Positions 19,039 to 29,063 of a stretch of DNA of 64,000 bases are shown here, piece by piece. Below the pieces are notes generated by a model that was not told the DNA's origin, did not search any database, and was given only the letters and a program-made list of their open reading frames with translations. Source of the DNA: Alphaproteobacteria bacterium UBA4588 (GTDB lineage: Bacteria; Pseudomonadota; Alphaproteobacteria; Rhodobacterales; Rhodobacteraceae); contig CAJJAW010000001.1 in NCBI GenBank assembly GCA_905182195.1, forward strand, positions 1-64,000, written 5' to 3'. Position numbers and translations under genes: made by a program. The stretch's first letter is position 1, and every line of letters begins with the position of its first letter.

Positions 19039-22000
19039 GATGTCTAAGAAAAAAGTAGCGCTTAGCCTGTCGCCACTTAGCCTATTAACGCTAGCAGCAT
19101 GTGGCGGTGGAGGCACCTCCAATTTTCGGCTGGAGGTTCAACGGCTTCTAACTCCATTTCAACTGCGGGTTCAACGTCGGGCTTTGCTTGGAAAGGACCT
19201 CTCAGCCATGCGCTTGTTTACGTTGATTATGACGACGCCTCCTTAGGGAATAGTTCCACAGTTCGGACAGATGTTAATGGTCGATATACGCTTCAAACTC
19301 TGAATGACAACTACACGATTGTTGTTGTTACTGACGGTTCTACAATAGATAAGTCCACTGGAGCATTCTTGCCTGGGGTGACTTTGAAAGCCCCTTCCGG
19401 GCGCGACTGCTGTCTACTGCAACAACAACTTTGATGGAAGAGGGTGGCTTGACGGCAGCTCAAGTCAATAAGGTACTAGGCCTGTCAACTGACATCGATC
19501 ACTTAACTTTCAATGCCTTTGCGGCCGGCGTAGACGCAGATGATGCGCTTGCTGTCGAAATAAGACAGCACCAGATCTTGGCTGTGGTGAATGGCTTTAC
19601 CGCGGCAGTTGAAGGCTCAGGAGCGAGCCATTTGGATGCGTTTAGAACGGCGTTAAAAGCAGTTGCTGACGTTATTAAAGTAAAAGCAGACGCAAATAGA
19701 AACTTAGATCTAACCGACAATACATTTGGTGGTGATTTGGGGCTGATTAAGGACAACGTTAGCACGAGCTTAACTGCTGGTGTCACAAATGCTGACCTGA
19801 CGGCCTTTACGGCAATGGCAGATGATACGGCTACCGCTATTGAGAATGTAAACGATAAGATTGCGCTTGTTAGTGATCTGACCTCGGATATAACAAAAAA
19901 TACGTTTTCAATCACCAACGTCTTAACTGATCAAGTTAGGCTGCAGTTGCGGCTGAAAAGAACGGTGATACGGGCTTCATTAAGTTTAAACTGATTGGAG
20001 AAGTGAATAGCTCAGTCGCGAATAAACCACCAACAGATATCACACTAACTTCAACTTCTATTATTGAAGGCTCAGGTTCAAAGCTTATTGGAATACTTGG
20101 AACGACGGATGCAGATCAAACTGCGGGCTCTGCTTTTATCTATACCATAGCGCAAGTGACTGGCACTGATTATGCGTCGTTCAGCCTCAATCAGACAACA
20201 GGTCAGTTATCGTTAGTTTCTCTGCCAGACTACGAAACGAAGCCTTCTTACAGCGTGACAGTTCTATCGACAGGATGAGGGCGGTAAAACATTTGCAAAG
20301 ACCTTTGCAGGTTTTAGTTACGGATGTAAACGAAGCGCCTATTGTGTCTAATGCAATTGTAGATCAAGTGATTGCTGAAGATATTAGACTGAGCTTTCAA
20401 TTCATTGAAATACATATCTTCTGATGTAGATTCGGAAATATATTCACTTACTCTGCCTCGTTGTTGGATGGTAGTGCGCTTACCCTCTTGGCTATCATTT
20501 GATGAGGCGATACGGACCTTTAGCTGGTACACCTATCAACAGTGACGTTGGAACCATTGTAGTTAAACTTACAGCCACTGACACTGGAGGTGCATCTTCT
20601 TCTGATACCTTTAACATTACCGTGACCAATACATATGACACGCCAACGGTTGCCAACGCGATTGCAGATCAAACGATTGCTGAAGCTGATACTCTTAGCT
20701 TTCAATTTAACACTAATGTTTTTGCACATGACGATGCCAGTAACACTCTCACTTATGCGGCTACTTTGTCCGATGGCACAGCGCTACCGTCTTGGCTGAC
20801 TTTTAACGCCTCTACTCGGACATTCAGTGGTACTCCTGCTAACAGTGACGTTGGAGTTATCGCCGTTAAAGTCAAGATGACTGATGGAGAAGGTGGCGCC
20901 GGCTCTGATACGTTTGATATTACTGTTACTGATGTAAATACAGCCCCAACAGTCGCTAATGCGATTGCAGACCAATCATTTTCAGAAAAAAGTATTGTGA
21001 GTTTTCAATTTGATGCCAATGTTTTTGTGGATGTAGATACAGCTGATACCTTAGTTTATACTGCTACTTTGTCAGACGACAATGCGCTGCCGGCTTGGCT
21101 GACTTTTAATGCTGCAACTAGGACTTTCAGTGGCACACCGCTCAACGGTGATGTTGGAGCTATTGCCGTTAAGGTCACTGCCACGGATACTGGGGGTAGT
21201 ACCGCTTCTGACACATTTAATATGACTATAACCAACACAAATGACGCCCCAACGGTTGCAAACGAAATCGCTGATGAAACGATTGTTGAGGACAGCGGCC
21301 TTAACTACTTTCAATTTGATACAAATATTTTTGCAGACGTCGATATAGGGGATACAGTCACTTACACTGCCACTTTGTCAGACGGTACTGCGTTACCGTC
21401 TTGGTTGACTTTTAACCCCGCAACTAGAACGTTTAGTGGCACACCTCTCAACGGCAATGTCGGGATCACAGCGGTTAAAGTTACAGCCACTGACACTGCT
21501 GGCGCAACTGTTTCTGATACGTTTAATGTCACTGTAACCAATACAAATGATGCCCCAACGGTTGCCAATGTCATTGTGGATCAAACTATTGCTGAAGACA
21601 GTGCGCTGAGTTTTCAGTTCAGCGCCAGTGTATTTGCCGATGTCGATGTGGGTGACACAATTACTTACACTGCCACCTTGTCAGACGGTAGCGCATTGCC
21701 TGCTTGGCTAACTTTTAGCGCTGCAACGCGCACTTTTAGTGGCACGCCTGCGAACAGTGATGTTGGAACACTTGCAGTTAAAGTCACTGCTACTGACGCT
21801 GGAACTGCAGCGGTTTTTGATACGTTTAATCTCACGGTGACTAACACAAATGACGCCCCAACGGTTGCGAACGCAATCGCAGACCAGTCGGCGGCTCAAG
21901 ATGTTGCCATGAGCTTTCAATTTAACACCAATGTCTTCGCAGACGTCGATGTGGGTGACACTCTCAGCTATACGGCAACTGACGTTGGTGGCAGTGCGTT

Positions 22001-22502
22001 GCCATCTTGGCTGACCTTCAATGCTGCAACACGGACATTCAGTGGCACCCCAACCGCCGGCGATAGCAACCTGACCGTGACGGTGATAGCCATGGATACT
22101 GCGGGAGCTACTCAGTCAGATTCCTTCAATATAAGACTGGTGACGACGGGTGGATCAGGTCCAGATACGGTCGTTGGCAACAGTGCGGCAAACATACTCT
22201 ACGGTGGCACTGGCGCAGGTATAAAAGATACTCTAACTGGAAATGGTGGAGCTGATACGTTCGTATGTAGTCTAGCGGACGCAGTTACCACCTTGAGCCT
22301 TGCTGATGTTATTTCTGATTTTACAAACGGAACAGACTTGATTGGACTAGAGGACCGCGTCTTTACTGATCTGACTATTTCAAATAGTTCTGGTGACACT
22401 AAAATCGTAGATACAGGCAGCGGGAAAGTCCTCTTCGTGTTGGATACATTTGACTTCAACTTGATTGACAGCACTGACTTTGTCGTTACTGATTTTGTTT
22501 AA
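19039..22502 (+). pseudogene. Type I secreted cadherin-like repeat adhesin with lipobox N-terminus; 5' third broken by many frame changes
   Basis: From the ATG at 19039 a lipoprotein-like signal (LLTLAACGGGG) leads into a domain with KGPLSHALVYVDYDD and TTTLMEEGGLTAAQ, then six tandem dystroglycan/cadherin-like domains (LPSWLTFNAATRTFSGTP in each). The C-terminus has NILYGGTG and GNGGADTFV, a short RTX-like block, and an acidic tail ending in VVTDFV, as in type I secretion substrates. From 20499 to 22502 the frame is open. Between about 19110 and 20500 the correct order of homologous segments is retained but the frame changes at least seven times (near 19115, 19400, 19938, 20270, 20305, 20415 and 20450-20500). 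It lies directly before tolC-, ABC- and hlyD-like genes, so it is probably their substrate. Confidence 0.8.
20338..22155 (+). repeat. Six tandem ~303-base repeats encoding cadherin-like domains
   Basis: The conserved segment (N-x-x-x-P-T-V-A-N-A-I-A-D-Q) recurs with its proline codon at 20338, 20643, 20946, 21249, 21555 and 21858, a period of 303 bases (306 once; 305 in the frame-broken first unit). Each unit encodes about 101 residues. The high similarity between the last five units makes this a site for recombination and for assembly collapse. Confidence 0.9.
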
Positions 22503-22555
22503 ATAAATAACTCAGGTTAGATCTTAAAATTTTAACAAATATTGAAGGCAGAGAA

Positions 22556-23901
22556 GTGAGCAATAAATTATGTAAACTAGTTTTATTGCTTTTTACTTTG
22601 GTTTTTTCTGGTTGCATATCGAGTTCTGAAAAACTTGAAATCGATATAGCGGCAACTAGTGCGTCGTTAGATAAAATTTTGGTGCCTATCACACTTCCAA
22701 GAGTAACCAAAAGTTCATCGCATATCGCGCAAGCCATTTTTGAAATGCCAAGCGTCTCTCGCAGTATGGTAGCCGCACAAGCTGCGCAGTCACGAGTATC
22801 CATCGCCGAGTCAGCCAAAAAACTAACAGTTAACGCCAGCAGTTCAACTGGATTGAACTCTGAAACAAATGACGGTTCCCACGGGGCATTTCTTCTTACT
22901 GTATCCGCGCAAAAACTTTTAGAAGACAATGGCCAAGCGGACAGATCAATTTTTCTGAGTGAATTGGTTGCTGAAGCAGCAATACTAGAAGCCCAAATTG
23001 ATGTTGACCAAACCTTGCAGAAAATTCTTGATGCTTATACTTCGCAAAACACTGCGAGTAAGGTTGATGGGATTATTGATCACTATGTTGGTATGTTTAA
23101 TGAACGTGAAGACCTCGTAAAAACGGCTGTTGAAGTTGGAGTTTTATCTAACTCAGACTACCTCGAATTGCAGTCATTAAAGAACGAAACTCTTTCTGAG
23201 CAGGCACAGGCGTTACTGCGATTTAAAAGCTCTAAAAGTTTTCTCAAAACTTCATTTAAAACTCATTTTGATGCCGCCGTTGTTGAGCTTGCATCTAAAT
23301 ACTCCTTACTCGAATTACCTCCTCTTTTGTTCGAGAAAGCATACACAAAAGAAATACTTGATATAAAATCTGTTCAAATTAAAACAGAAATCGAAATTGA
23401 AGAAACATTAAAAAAACCAGTGGTAAATTGGCAGACATCAGTAAGTAGCCCCAAGTCTCGGGGTGCAGGAAGTACGCTGTTTACTGGGGTAACCATAGGG
23501 ATGCCACTGAAAGATGGTGGGAAGGCTGTCGCGAAAATTGAGGCCTTACTTGCACAGTTGATCAAAACGACAACATTGATACACTAAAACAAAAAACTCT
23601 ACTGGCTAATGAGCGCCTGACTGATTTCTTAGATTACTATCAAAAACAAAATTCTCTCCTGTTGGAGCGAAAGAAAATTTCGGAAGAGCGCATAGTGGAG
23701 CTTGAGTTAAAAATTAGGGCGGGCCGATCGGATATTAGCGTGCTGGCAAAGCAGTTTTTAACGAACGCGAGGACTGAAATTGCACTCGAACAATTAAATT
23801 ATGAACGCAGTTCAGAAATCTTAGCTGCGGTGGCGGTAACAGGCCAAACTTGTGAGTTATTAAGTATTTGTGATGCAATAATCGCAGGGATCGCTAAATG
23901 A
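22556..23901 (+). CDS. TolC-like outer membrane channel of the type I secretion system, one frame change
   Basis: About 448 residues from a GTG start at 22556 (AAGG eight bases before). A lipoprotein-type signal (LLLFTLVFSGCISSS) precedes long helical, alanine-rich coiled segments typical of outer membrane efflux proteins. The frame breaks near 23560: the first part ends at 23587, while the homologous continuation DQNDNIDTLKQKTLLANERL runs in another frame to 23901. The total is one base short of a multiple of three. The stop overlaps the ABC transporter ATG by four bases. Role: the outer membrane exit duct for the adhesin upstream. Confidence 0.8.
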
Positions 23902-26021
23902 TTGTTGAAAAAAACGAAATTTTGGTAGCCCCAAAAAGTATTCGCGATACTTCAATTATTTATTCTCTAGTTCGTAGGCTCGGATCAAAGTGCACTCATA
24001 ATGAGGTTCTAGAGGCGGTATCTTCAAGTCCGCGCGACGCGCCTTTGGAGTGGGCCAGTGATGCCATAAGTGGGTTTGGATATTTGTGTAACTCTGGACG
24101 AACAAAAATTTCACAAATATCATCTGCAATTAGTCCAGCGCTTGTGCTTGGTAAGGACGCTAAATTAGCTATTTTGGAAGAAGTTCACAAAGATGGGTTC
24201 ACAATTTTCGAAAGTGCAACCGGCAGACAAAGATACCTCACCAAAAAAGAATTCAAAGACTGGTACTCCGGTAAACTTATTTACGCGCAACCTGCGCTGG
24301 AAGACCACAAAACCGTAAAGTCACGACTAAAGGCGTTAAGTCCCTTAAGGACTTTAGGTGCGTCAAAATTTTTGTGGATTGCCGTTGCGGCTTTGATCTC
24401 GAATGTATTGGGACTTGCGACGTCACTGTTTATAATGGTGGTTTATGATAGAGTTTTACCAAATCAGGCTACTGAATCCTTGTATGCTTTGGCAATAGGT
24501 GTAGGCCTCGCAATTGTCTTTGATACAGTTTTAAAAGGCGCTCGAAGCAGAATTGTTGAGCGCGCTTCGGTCAGTGCTGATATAGCTGTTAATGAGGATA
24601 TATTTGAACAATTTATTGAGGTTTCAAATACTAAGGATCGTAAATCTGTTGGAGAACTATCTTCAGTGATGCGCGATTTTGAAGTCTACAGAGACTTTAT
24701 GAGTTCGGCCACAATTCTAACTCTAATCGATTTGCCATTTGTTTTGGTTTTTGTTCTTGTGATTTACATAATTAGTGGACCGCTATTCGTAGTCCCTCTA
24801 ATATGCATCCCAACAATTCTAATCATTATTTTAGCGATTCAACCTATTCTTGCGAGAAATTCAGCCGCAGTTTCAGCCTCAGCGCAATCGCGTCAGGGGT
24901 TGCTCGTTGAAGTTTTAGGCGGTCTAGAGGCACTACGAGTCAATGGTGCCTTTGCGTTAATGAGGCGGAAGTTTCTGACACAATCCAATTTTTATGCGAA
25001 GGCTTCACACCAGGCAAAAAGCTATGCGCAAATTAATGGTAATACCATCACCATTATTCAACAAGTCGCGCAAGTTGCAATCATAGTTTATGGTTTTCAC
25101 CTATTTGCTGAACAAGTAATTACAATGGGAGCAATCATTGCAACGGTTATTTTGTCTGGCCGCGCACTAGCCCCCTTGGCAAAGATTGGCCAAACACTTG
25201 GGCGTGCGAATGCGGCGCATGTAGCCCGCGGAAACCTAAAGAGTTTTTTAGCGGCGCCACGCATGCGAAGTGATGGAAGTGCCTCCATAATTAGAAACAC
25301 TGAAAATATTGCGATTGAGGTCAACAATGCGACGTTGAACCTATCGGAAATGGGACGTCCACTTTTTAATGGATTAAATTTAACGATAAAAAAGGGTGAA
25401 AAAGTTGCTATTGTTGGTCGTACAGGATCTGGAAAGACATCTCTAGTCAAATTGCTCGTGGGCCTTCTAGCGCCTGAGACGGGGACTGTGACGGTTAATG
25501 GTTCAGATATACGCCAGTTCGCTCGTGCGGATTTATTTCGAACAATTGGGACCGTTTTCCAGGAGCCATGGCTATTCTCTGGTACTTTGCGCGATAATGT
25601 TTCTCTAGGACAAGATGACTGCACTGAGGACCATATAGTAGAGAGCCTAAAGGCTGCGGGTGCTGATTTTATTGGCGAGGGTGATGGTTCAGCGCTTGAG
25701 TTTTTCATTCAAGACCAAGGTAGCAACCTATCAGGTGGTCAAAAGCAAGCAGTGATGATTGCACGCGCCCTTGCGTTCAAACCTGACGTTTTTCTTTTTG
25801 ATGAACCTACCAGTGCGATGGATGGTTTTACTGAGGCGCAAGTTATAGATCATTTATCCTCTGAACTAACCAACCAAACCCTTATTATTGTTACCCACAA
25901 AATGCCGGTAGTTGCGATGTGTGACCGTGTAATTGTTATGGACCAGGGTAAAATTATAGGTGACGGATCGAAAGATGCATATTTTGATCTTTTAAAAAAA
26001 CGTTCGGAACAGAAAGTTTAG
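23898..26021 (+). CDS. Type I secretion ABC transporter/permease (LapB/HlyB-like)
   Basis: 707 residues. Residues 1-120 form a C39-peptidase-like region without an evident catalytic cysteine in place, as in LapB and HlyB. Residues about 150-430 hold the membrane domain, and residues 470-700 the ATPase with Walker A GRTGSGKTS (507-515), signature LSGGQ (611-615) and Walker B VFLFDEPT. Located in the inner membrane, it would drive export of the repeat adhesin using a C-terminal signal without cleaving a leader. It overlaps the tolC-like stop by four bases and is followed five bases later by the hlyD-like gene. Confidence 0.92.
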   Translation: MIVEKNEILVAPKSIRDTSIIYSLVRRLGSKCTHNEVLEAVSSSPRDAPLEWASDAISGFGYLCNSGRTKISQISSAISPALVLGKDAKLAILEEVHKDGFTIFESATGRQRYLTKKEFKDWYSGKLIYAQPALEDHKTVKSRLKALSPLRTLGASKFLWIAVAALISNVLGLATSLFIMVVYDRVLPNQATESLYALAIGVGLAIVFDTVLKGARSRIVERASVSADIAVNEDIFEQFIEVSNTKDRKSVGELSSVMRDFEVYRDFMSSATILTLIDLPFVLVFVLVIYIISGPLFVVPLICIPTILIIILAIQPILARNSAAVSASAQSRQGLLVEVLGGLEALRVNGAFALMRRKFLTQSNFYAKASHQAKSYAQINGNTITIIQQVAQVAIIVYGFHLFAEQVITMGAIIATVILSGRALAPLAKIGQTLGRANAAHVARGNLKSFLAAPRMRSDGSASIIRNTENIAIEVNNATLNLSEMGRPLFNGLNLTIKKGEKVAIVGRTGSGKTSLVKLLVGLLAPETGTVTVNGSDIRQFARADLFRTIGTVFQEPWLFSGTLRDNVSLGQDDCTEDHIVESLKAAGADFIGEGDGSALEFFIQDQGSNLSGGQKQAVMIARALAFKPDVFLFDEPTSAMDGFTEAQVIDHLSSELTNQTLIIVTHKMPVVAMCDRVIVMDQGKIIGDGSKDAYFDLLKKRSEQKV

Positions 26022-26025
26022 GTAA

Positions 26026-27309
26026 ATGAGTTCAAAGGACAGTATCGGCTCAAGTGGACGTGACTATTTTATGATCCTTACGGTGACTTTGATTTTTGCA
26101 TTCTTTTTGGTTTGGGCAAACTACACAAAATTAGATCTGGTCACGCGTGGAAGCGGTCGCGTAATAGCAGATGGTCAAAACAAAAACATCCAATCACCAG
26201 AACGTGGTACGATTGCGACATATCTTGTTGAAGAAGGTACCATAGTTGTTGGTGGACAAATTATAGCAACTATTAATCCAATAGAAGCTGAAGGCGTACT
26301 CGAAGAGCTCGAAACCCGTCTTAGTAATTTAAGAGTTAAAATGGTCAGGCTAGAGGCAGAGCTAAACGGTAAATCCGTTTACAGCGTCCGGGCGCTGAGC
26401 ACTGCATACTCCAAATTTCTTGTGGATGCAGAAATTGAGTTGATGATTTCACGACGCGCTAGTCTAAATGCTGAGTTGAATACACTTGTTCAAGATAGGC
26501 AGAAAACTTCAAAGGCACTTTTAAGTTTAGACGCTGAAATTTCAGGGCAAAAGGTTTTCCTAAAACTTTTGAGTGAAGAAATGCTGGAGGTGTTACCTTT
26601 AGTAGAAGCTGGAGTTTTGGGTAGTTCTGAACGTTTTAGGCTTGAGAGGGAGGATGCATCAATTCAAACAAAACTCGAAGTTTTAGCAGAAAAAGTCGCA
26701 CAAACTAAGCTGGAAATTCAGCAGACTGCTAGTAAAATAAAAACTGTTGAGACAACCTATGAGACAGAGATTTATCAAGAACGAGCTGAGGTAATTGGTG
26801 AAATTTTTGAACTCGAGGCTCGCCTTCCTGCAATCCGCCAACGGTTGCAGGAAACTGAAATACGGTCCCCAATTAACGGTATAGTTAACCGTGTATTTTT
26901 TAACTCAGTTGGTTCTGTCGTCAGCAGTGGTGAAATTGTTGCCGAAATTGTTCCAACTGGTGGAAATGTTCTTATCGAGGCATTTATTGATCCAAAAGAT
27001 ATTGCAACAGTTGAGCCAGGGCAGGCGGCAAAAATCACTCTTACAGCTTATGATCCCTCTAAATATGGTTATTTATTGGGTACATTGACAAAAGTATCTG
27101 CTGATACCGTCTTTAGAGAAGAAACCAAAACGTCTTCTTACGCAGTCAATGTTTCAATAGATACTGATATCTACGAAGACGATGAAACGTCGGTTGCCAT
27201 TGTTCCGGGTATGGTTGCACAAGTTGATATTATCCGCGGTGAACGAACTATACTTGAATACTTTTGGCAACCAGTTGCAAAAATAAAAGATACAGCCTTT
27301 CGGGAGTAA
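26026..27309 (+). CDS. HlyD-family type I secretion periplasmic adaptor
   Basis: 427 residues. One transmembrane segment at about residues 12-30 (FMILTVTLIFAFFLVWANY) is followed by a biotinyl-lipoyl half-motif (GRVIADGQNKNIQSPERG), a long coiled coil (residues 80-260) and the second half-motif (EIRSPINGIVNRVF), as in HlyD/LapC adaptors. It would bridge the ABC transporter and the TolC-like channel across the periplasm. It is the last gene of the secretion operon, five bases after the ABC gene. Confidence 0.92.
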   Translation: MSSKDSIGSSGRDYFMILTVTLIFAFFLVWANYTKLDLVTRGSGRVIADGQNKNIQSPERGTIATYLVEEGTIVVGGQIIATINPIEAEGVLEELETRLSNLRVKMVRLEAELNGKSVYSVRALSTAYSKFLVDAEIELMISRRASLNAELNTLVQDRQKTSKALLSLDAEISGQKVFLKLLSEEMLEVLPLVEAGVLGSSERFRLEREDASIQTKLEVLAEKVAQTKLEIQQTASKIKTVETTYETEIYQERAEVIGEIFELEARLPAIRQRLQETEIRSPINGIVNRVFFNSVGSVVSSGEIVAEIVPTGGNVLIEAFIDPKDIATVEPGQAAKITLTAYDPSKYGYLLGTLTKVSADTVFREETKTSSYAVNVSIDTDIYEDDETSVAIVPGMVAQVDIIRGERTILEYFWQPVAKIKDTAFRE

Positions 27310-27504
27310 TTTTATTAATTAGTACTATTCTTTGTGCTCCAATAATTAAAGTTACTTCCCATAAATGTCTATGTTAATTTCTGTATTTAAGTAGAATTTC
27401 ATTTAAGTACTGTTTTATATGTTATATTTTCAAAATCCAAACCAATCCTTCCCACCACTATCATTTCCGGCCACATAGCTTAAGAGGAGTGAAACATTGG
27501 GGGA

Positions 27505-28023
27505 ATGATTTTGAAATCTTCACGGAGTATAATCGAAATAGTGTCAGCAGCGCAGCTGAATGCAAAGACATATGAAGACCGCATTTCAGATATCCTGAAA
27601 CATATAGATAGTCGTACTGGTTTTAGTGCCCAAGGCAAGGAACTGCGTGGGGCGGTAGCTTCGCTCGAGTTAATGATGGTCGATATATTCTCTATTTTTG
27701 AAGCGCGGATGCAACATCACTTTAAAAGAGGCCCATTTTCGCGCAAACTGACATCTTTGTTATTGGAAGCTGGGGAAGCTGAGCTTGCTGATCGGGTGCA
27801 CCAATATTATTTGATGATCAACGTTTTGAAGCATGGGAAAGGTGAAAGTTATAGAGAGTTGCGCAATGCACCGAGCTGTTTATTTATATTAAAAAAACCT
27901 GAAGAAAGCCTCTCTAATGAAGAGCTCGCTCCCTCAACCCTTATAGATGTAAGTGGCCCAGAAATTTTTAGTGGGCTTACTGAGACGATTATTGATGCTT
28001 ATTATTTCTTGGAAAGCAGATAG
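27505..28023 (+). CDS. Hypothetical soluble protein near the secretion locus
   Basis: 172 residues, mostly helical, no signal peptide or membrane segment, no family recognised. A helical region contains ELRGAVASLELMMVDIFSIF and the segment NVLKHGKGESYREL. The ATG at 27505 has a GGGGGA directly before it, while a TTG at 27511 has that same purine run at six bases, so the start may be TTG. It is about 200 bases after the hlyD-like gene and not clearly in its operon. Confidence 0.65.
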   Translation: MILKSSRSIIEIVSAAQLNAKTYEDRISDILKHIDSRTGFSAQGKELRGAVASLELMMVDIFSIFEARMQHHFKRGPFSRKLTSLLLEAGEAELADRVHQYYLMINVLKHGKGESYRELRNAPSCLFILKKPEESLSNEELAPSTLIDVSGPEIFSGLTETIIDAYYFLESR

Positions 28024-28124
28024 GTCTGATTAAGTCCTCGTTTGTTCAGTATTGCTGGCATGGTGTACGGGGCCTAGTCAATTAAAATTGGGTATCGCCT
28101 AATGAAATATTGGGAGAAATTTTG

Positions 28125-28376
28125 ATGGCGTTAAAACTAATGGCTGACCTGGTAGGTTGGATGCTTTTTATAAATATAATTCTGTTAATTATTGGGTTTT
28201 TGAAGGTCACTCTTTTTAAGAAACTTGTCAAAAATACGATGGATACGTTATTTGGTGACCAATCAGACAACTTTTATGCAGTAATCCCAAAAGCATTAGT
28301 TTATTATGAAATACTAATAATCGTATTTAATTTAGTTCCATATTTAGCTTTACGAATAGTTCTATATTGTTCTTGA
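28125..28376 (+). CDS. DUF6868-like small membrane protein
   Basis: 83 residues with two hydrophobic segments (residues about 8-30 and 60-80). The C-terminal YEILIIVFNLVPYLALRIV closely matches the conserved end of the DUF6868 family, found in many marine bacteria. The ATG at 28125 follows GGGAGA; an in-frame TTG at 28110 is a weaker choice. The function of the family is unknown. Confidence 0.8.
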   Translation: MALKLMADLVGWMLFINIILLIIGFLKVTLFKKLVKNTMDTLFGDQSDNFYAVIPKALVYYEILIIVFNLVPYLALRIVLYCS

Positions 28377-28822
28377 GCGTACAATTTCGCTTCTACATAT
28401 ATTTTATATTATTCTCAATAAATTAGCATCAGACCGCTGTTGCACGAGATAAATGGACAAAGTTATTCTTGCATCATCTGGTATTATTTACAGTTCTAAA
28501 GGAAACTGACTTCAGCACTTCCATCTAGAGTTCAAATGCTCCCTTTGACACATTATACAGGGCCTAGAATGGCCTGACTTTATCAGCTAAATTACTACTG
28601 AGTTTAATGGTCATTCAATAAATTCTCACAAAAAATCACTTTAATATGCTGCCATTTAGGTGCACTTGCTCAAAGTTAATTTAAGTGATTTAAAAAGTTA
28701 ATTGATTGAATCAAACAATATCGCTCAAGACATTATGATGCACATAAAAAATTCCAACTGGAATTAAGAAACTTTCTTAATCATAGCCTTACTAATGAAT
28801 ATTTTGCACAGGTAGTTAAATA
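28377..28822. other. AT-rich gap without recognisable genes
   Basis: About 450 bases between the DUF6868-like gene and a 42-residue reading frame. Both strands are rich in stops. No RNA gene, repeat or gene remnant could be supported. Confidence 0.5.
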
Positions 28823-28951
28823 ATGACCCTAATTGAAATTGTTGCTGGTGTTTTTATGTCAGCTATTATGCTGGCAGTTCTTATCTTAATTGTTAAATTG
28901 ATACGCGACACCAGGGAAACTATGAAAAACAAAAGAAACAATAGGGACTGA
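28823..28951 (+). CDS. Possible 42-residue single-pass membrane protein
   Basis: The reading begins MTLIEIVAGVFMSAIMLAVL, continues as one hydrophobic helix, and ends in a strongly basic tail (KNKRNNRD). AGG lies ten bases before the ATG. The inside-positive charge pattern is typical of small membrane proteins. No family is recognised and the call rests only on composition. Confidence 0.4.
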   Translation: MTLIEIVAGVFMSAIMLAVLILIVKLIRDTRETMKNKRNNRD

Positions 28952-29063
28952 TTGGAGTATCAAGTGCTATAAAGCCTGCCAAGTCGTGTACGAGTAAAGG
29001 CGATACCGCACTTAAGGCGGTTAGGTTTTGCGACCATAGCGATAGTCTATTTTCTGGCCATTG

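Noticed and set aside
20520-22474. Several leftward frames across the adhesin repeats
   Set aside because: They repeat with the 303-base period and are antisense by-products of the repeat coding sequence.
28481-28600. Possible Maf-like start (short frame with VILASSG)
   Set aside because: Only about 18 residues, no continuation in any frame; likely chance.
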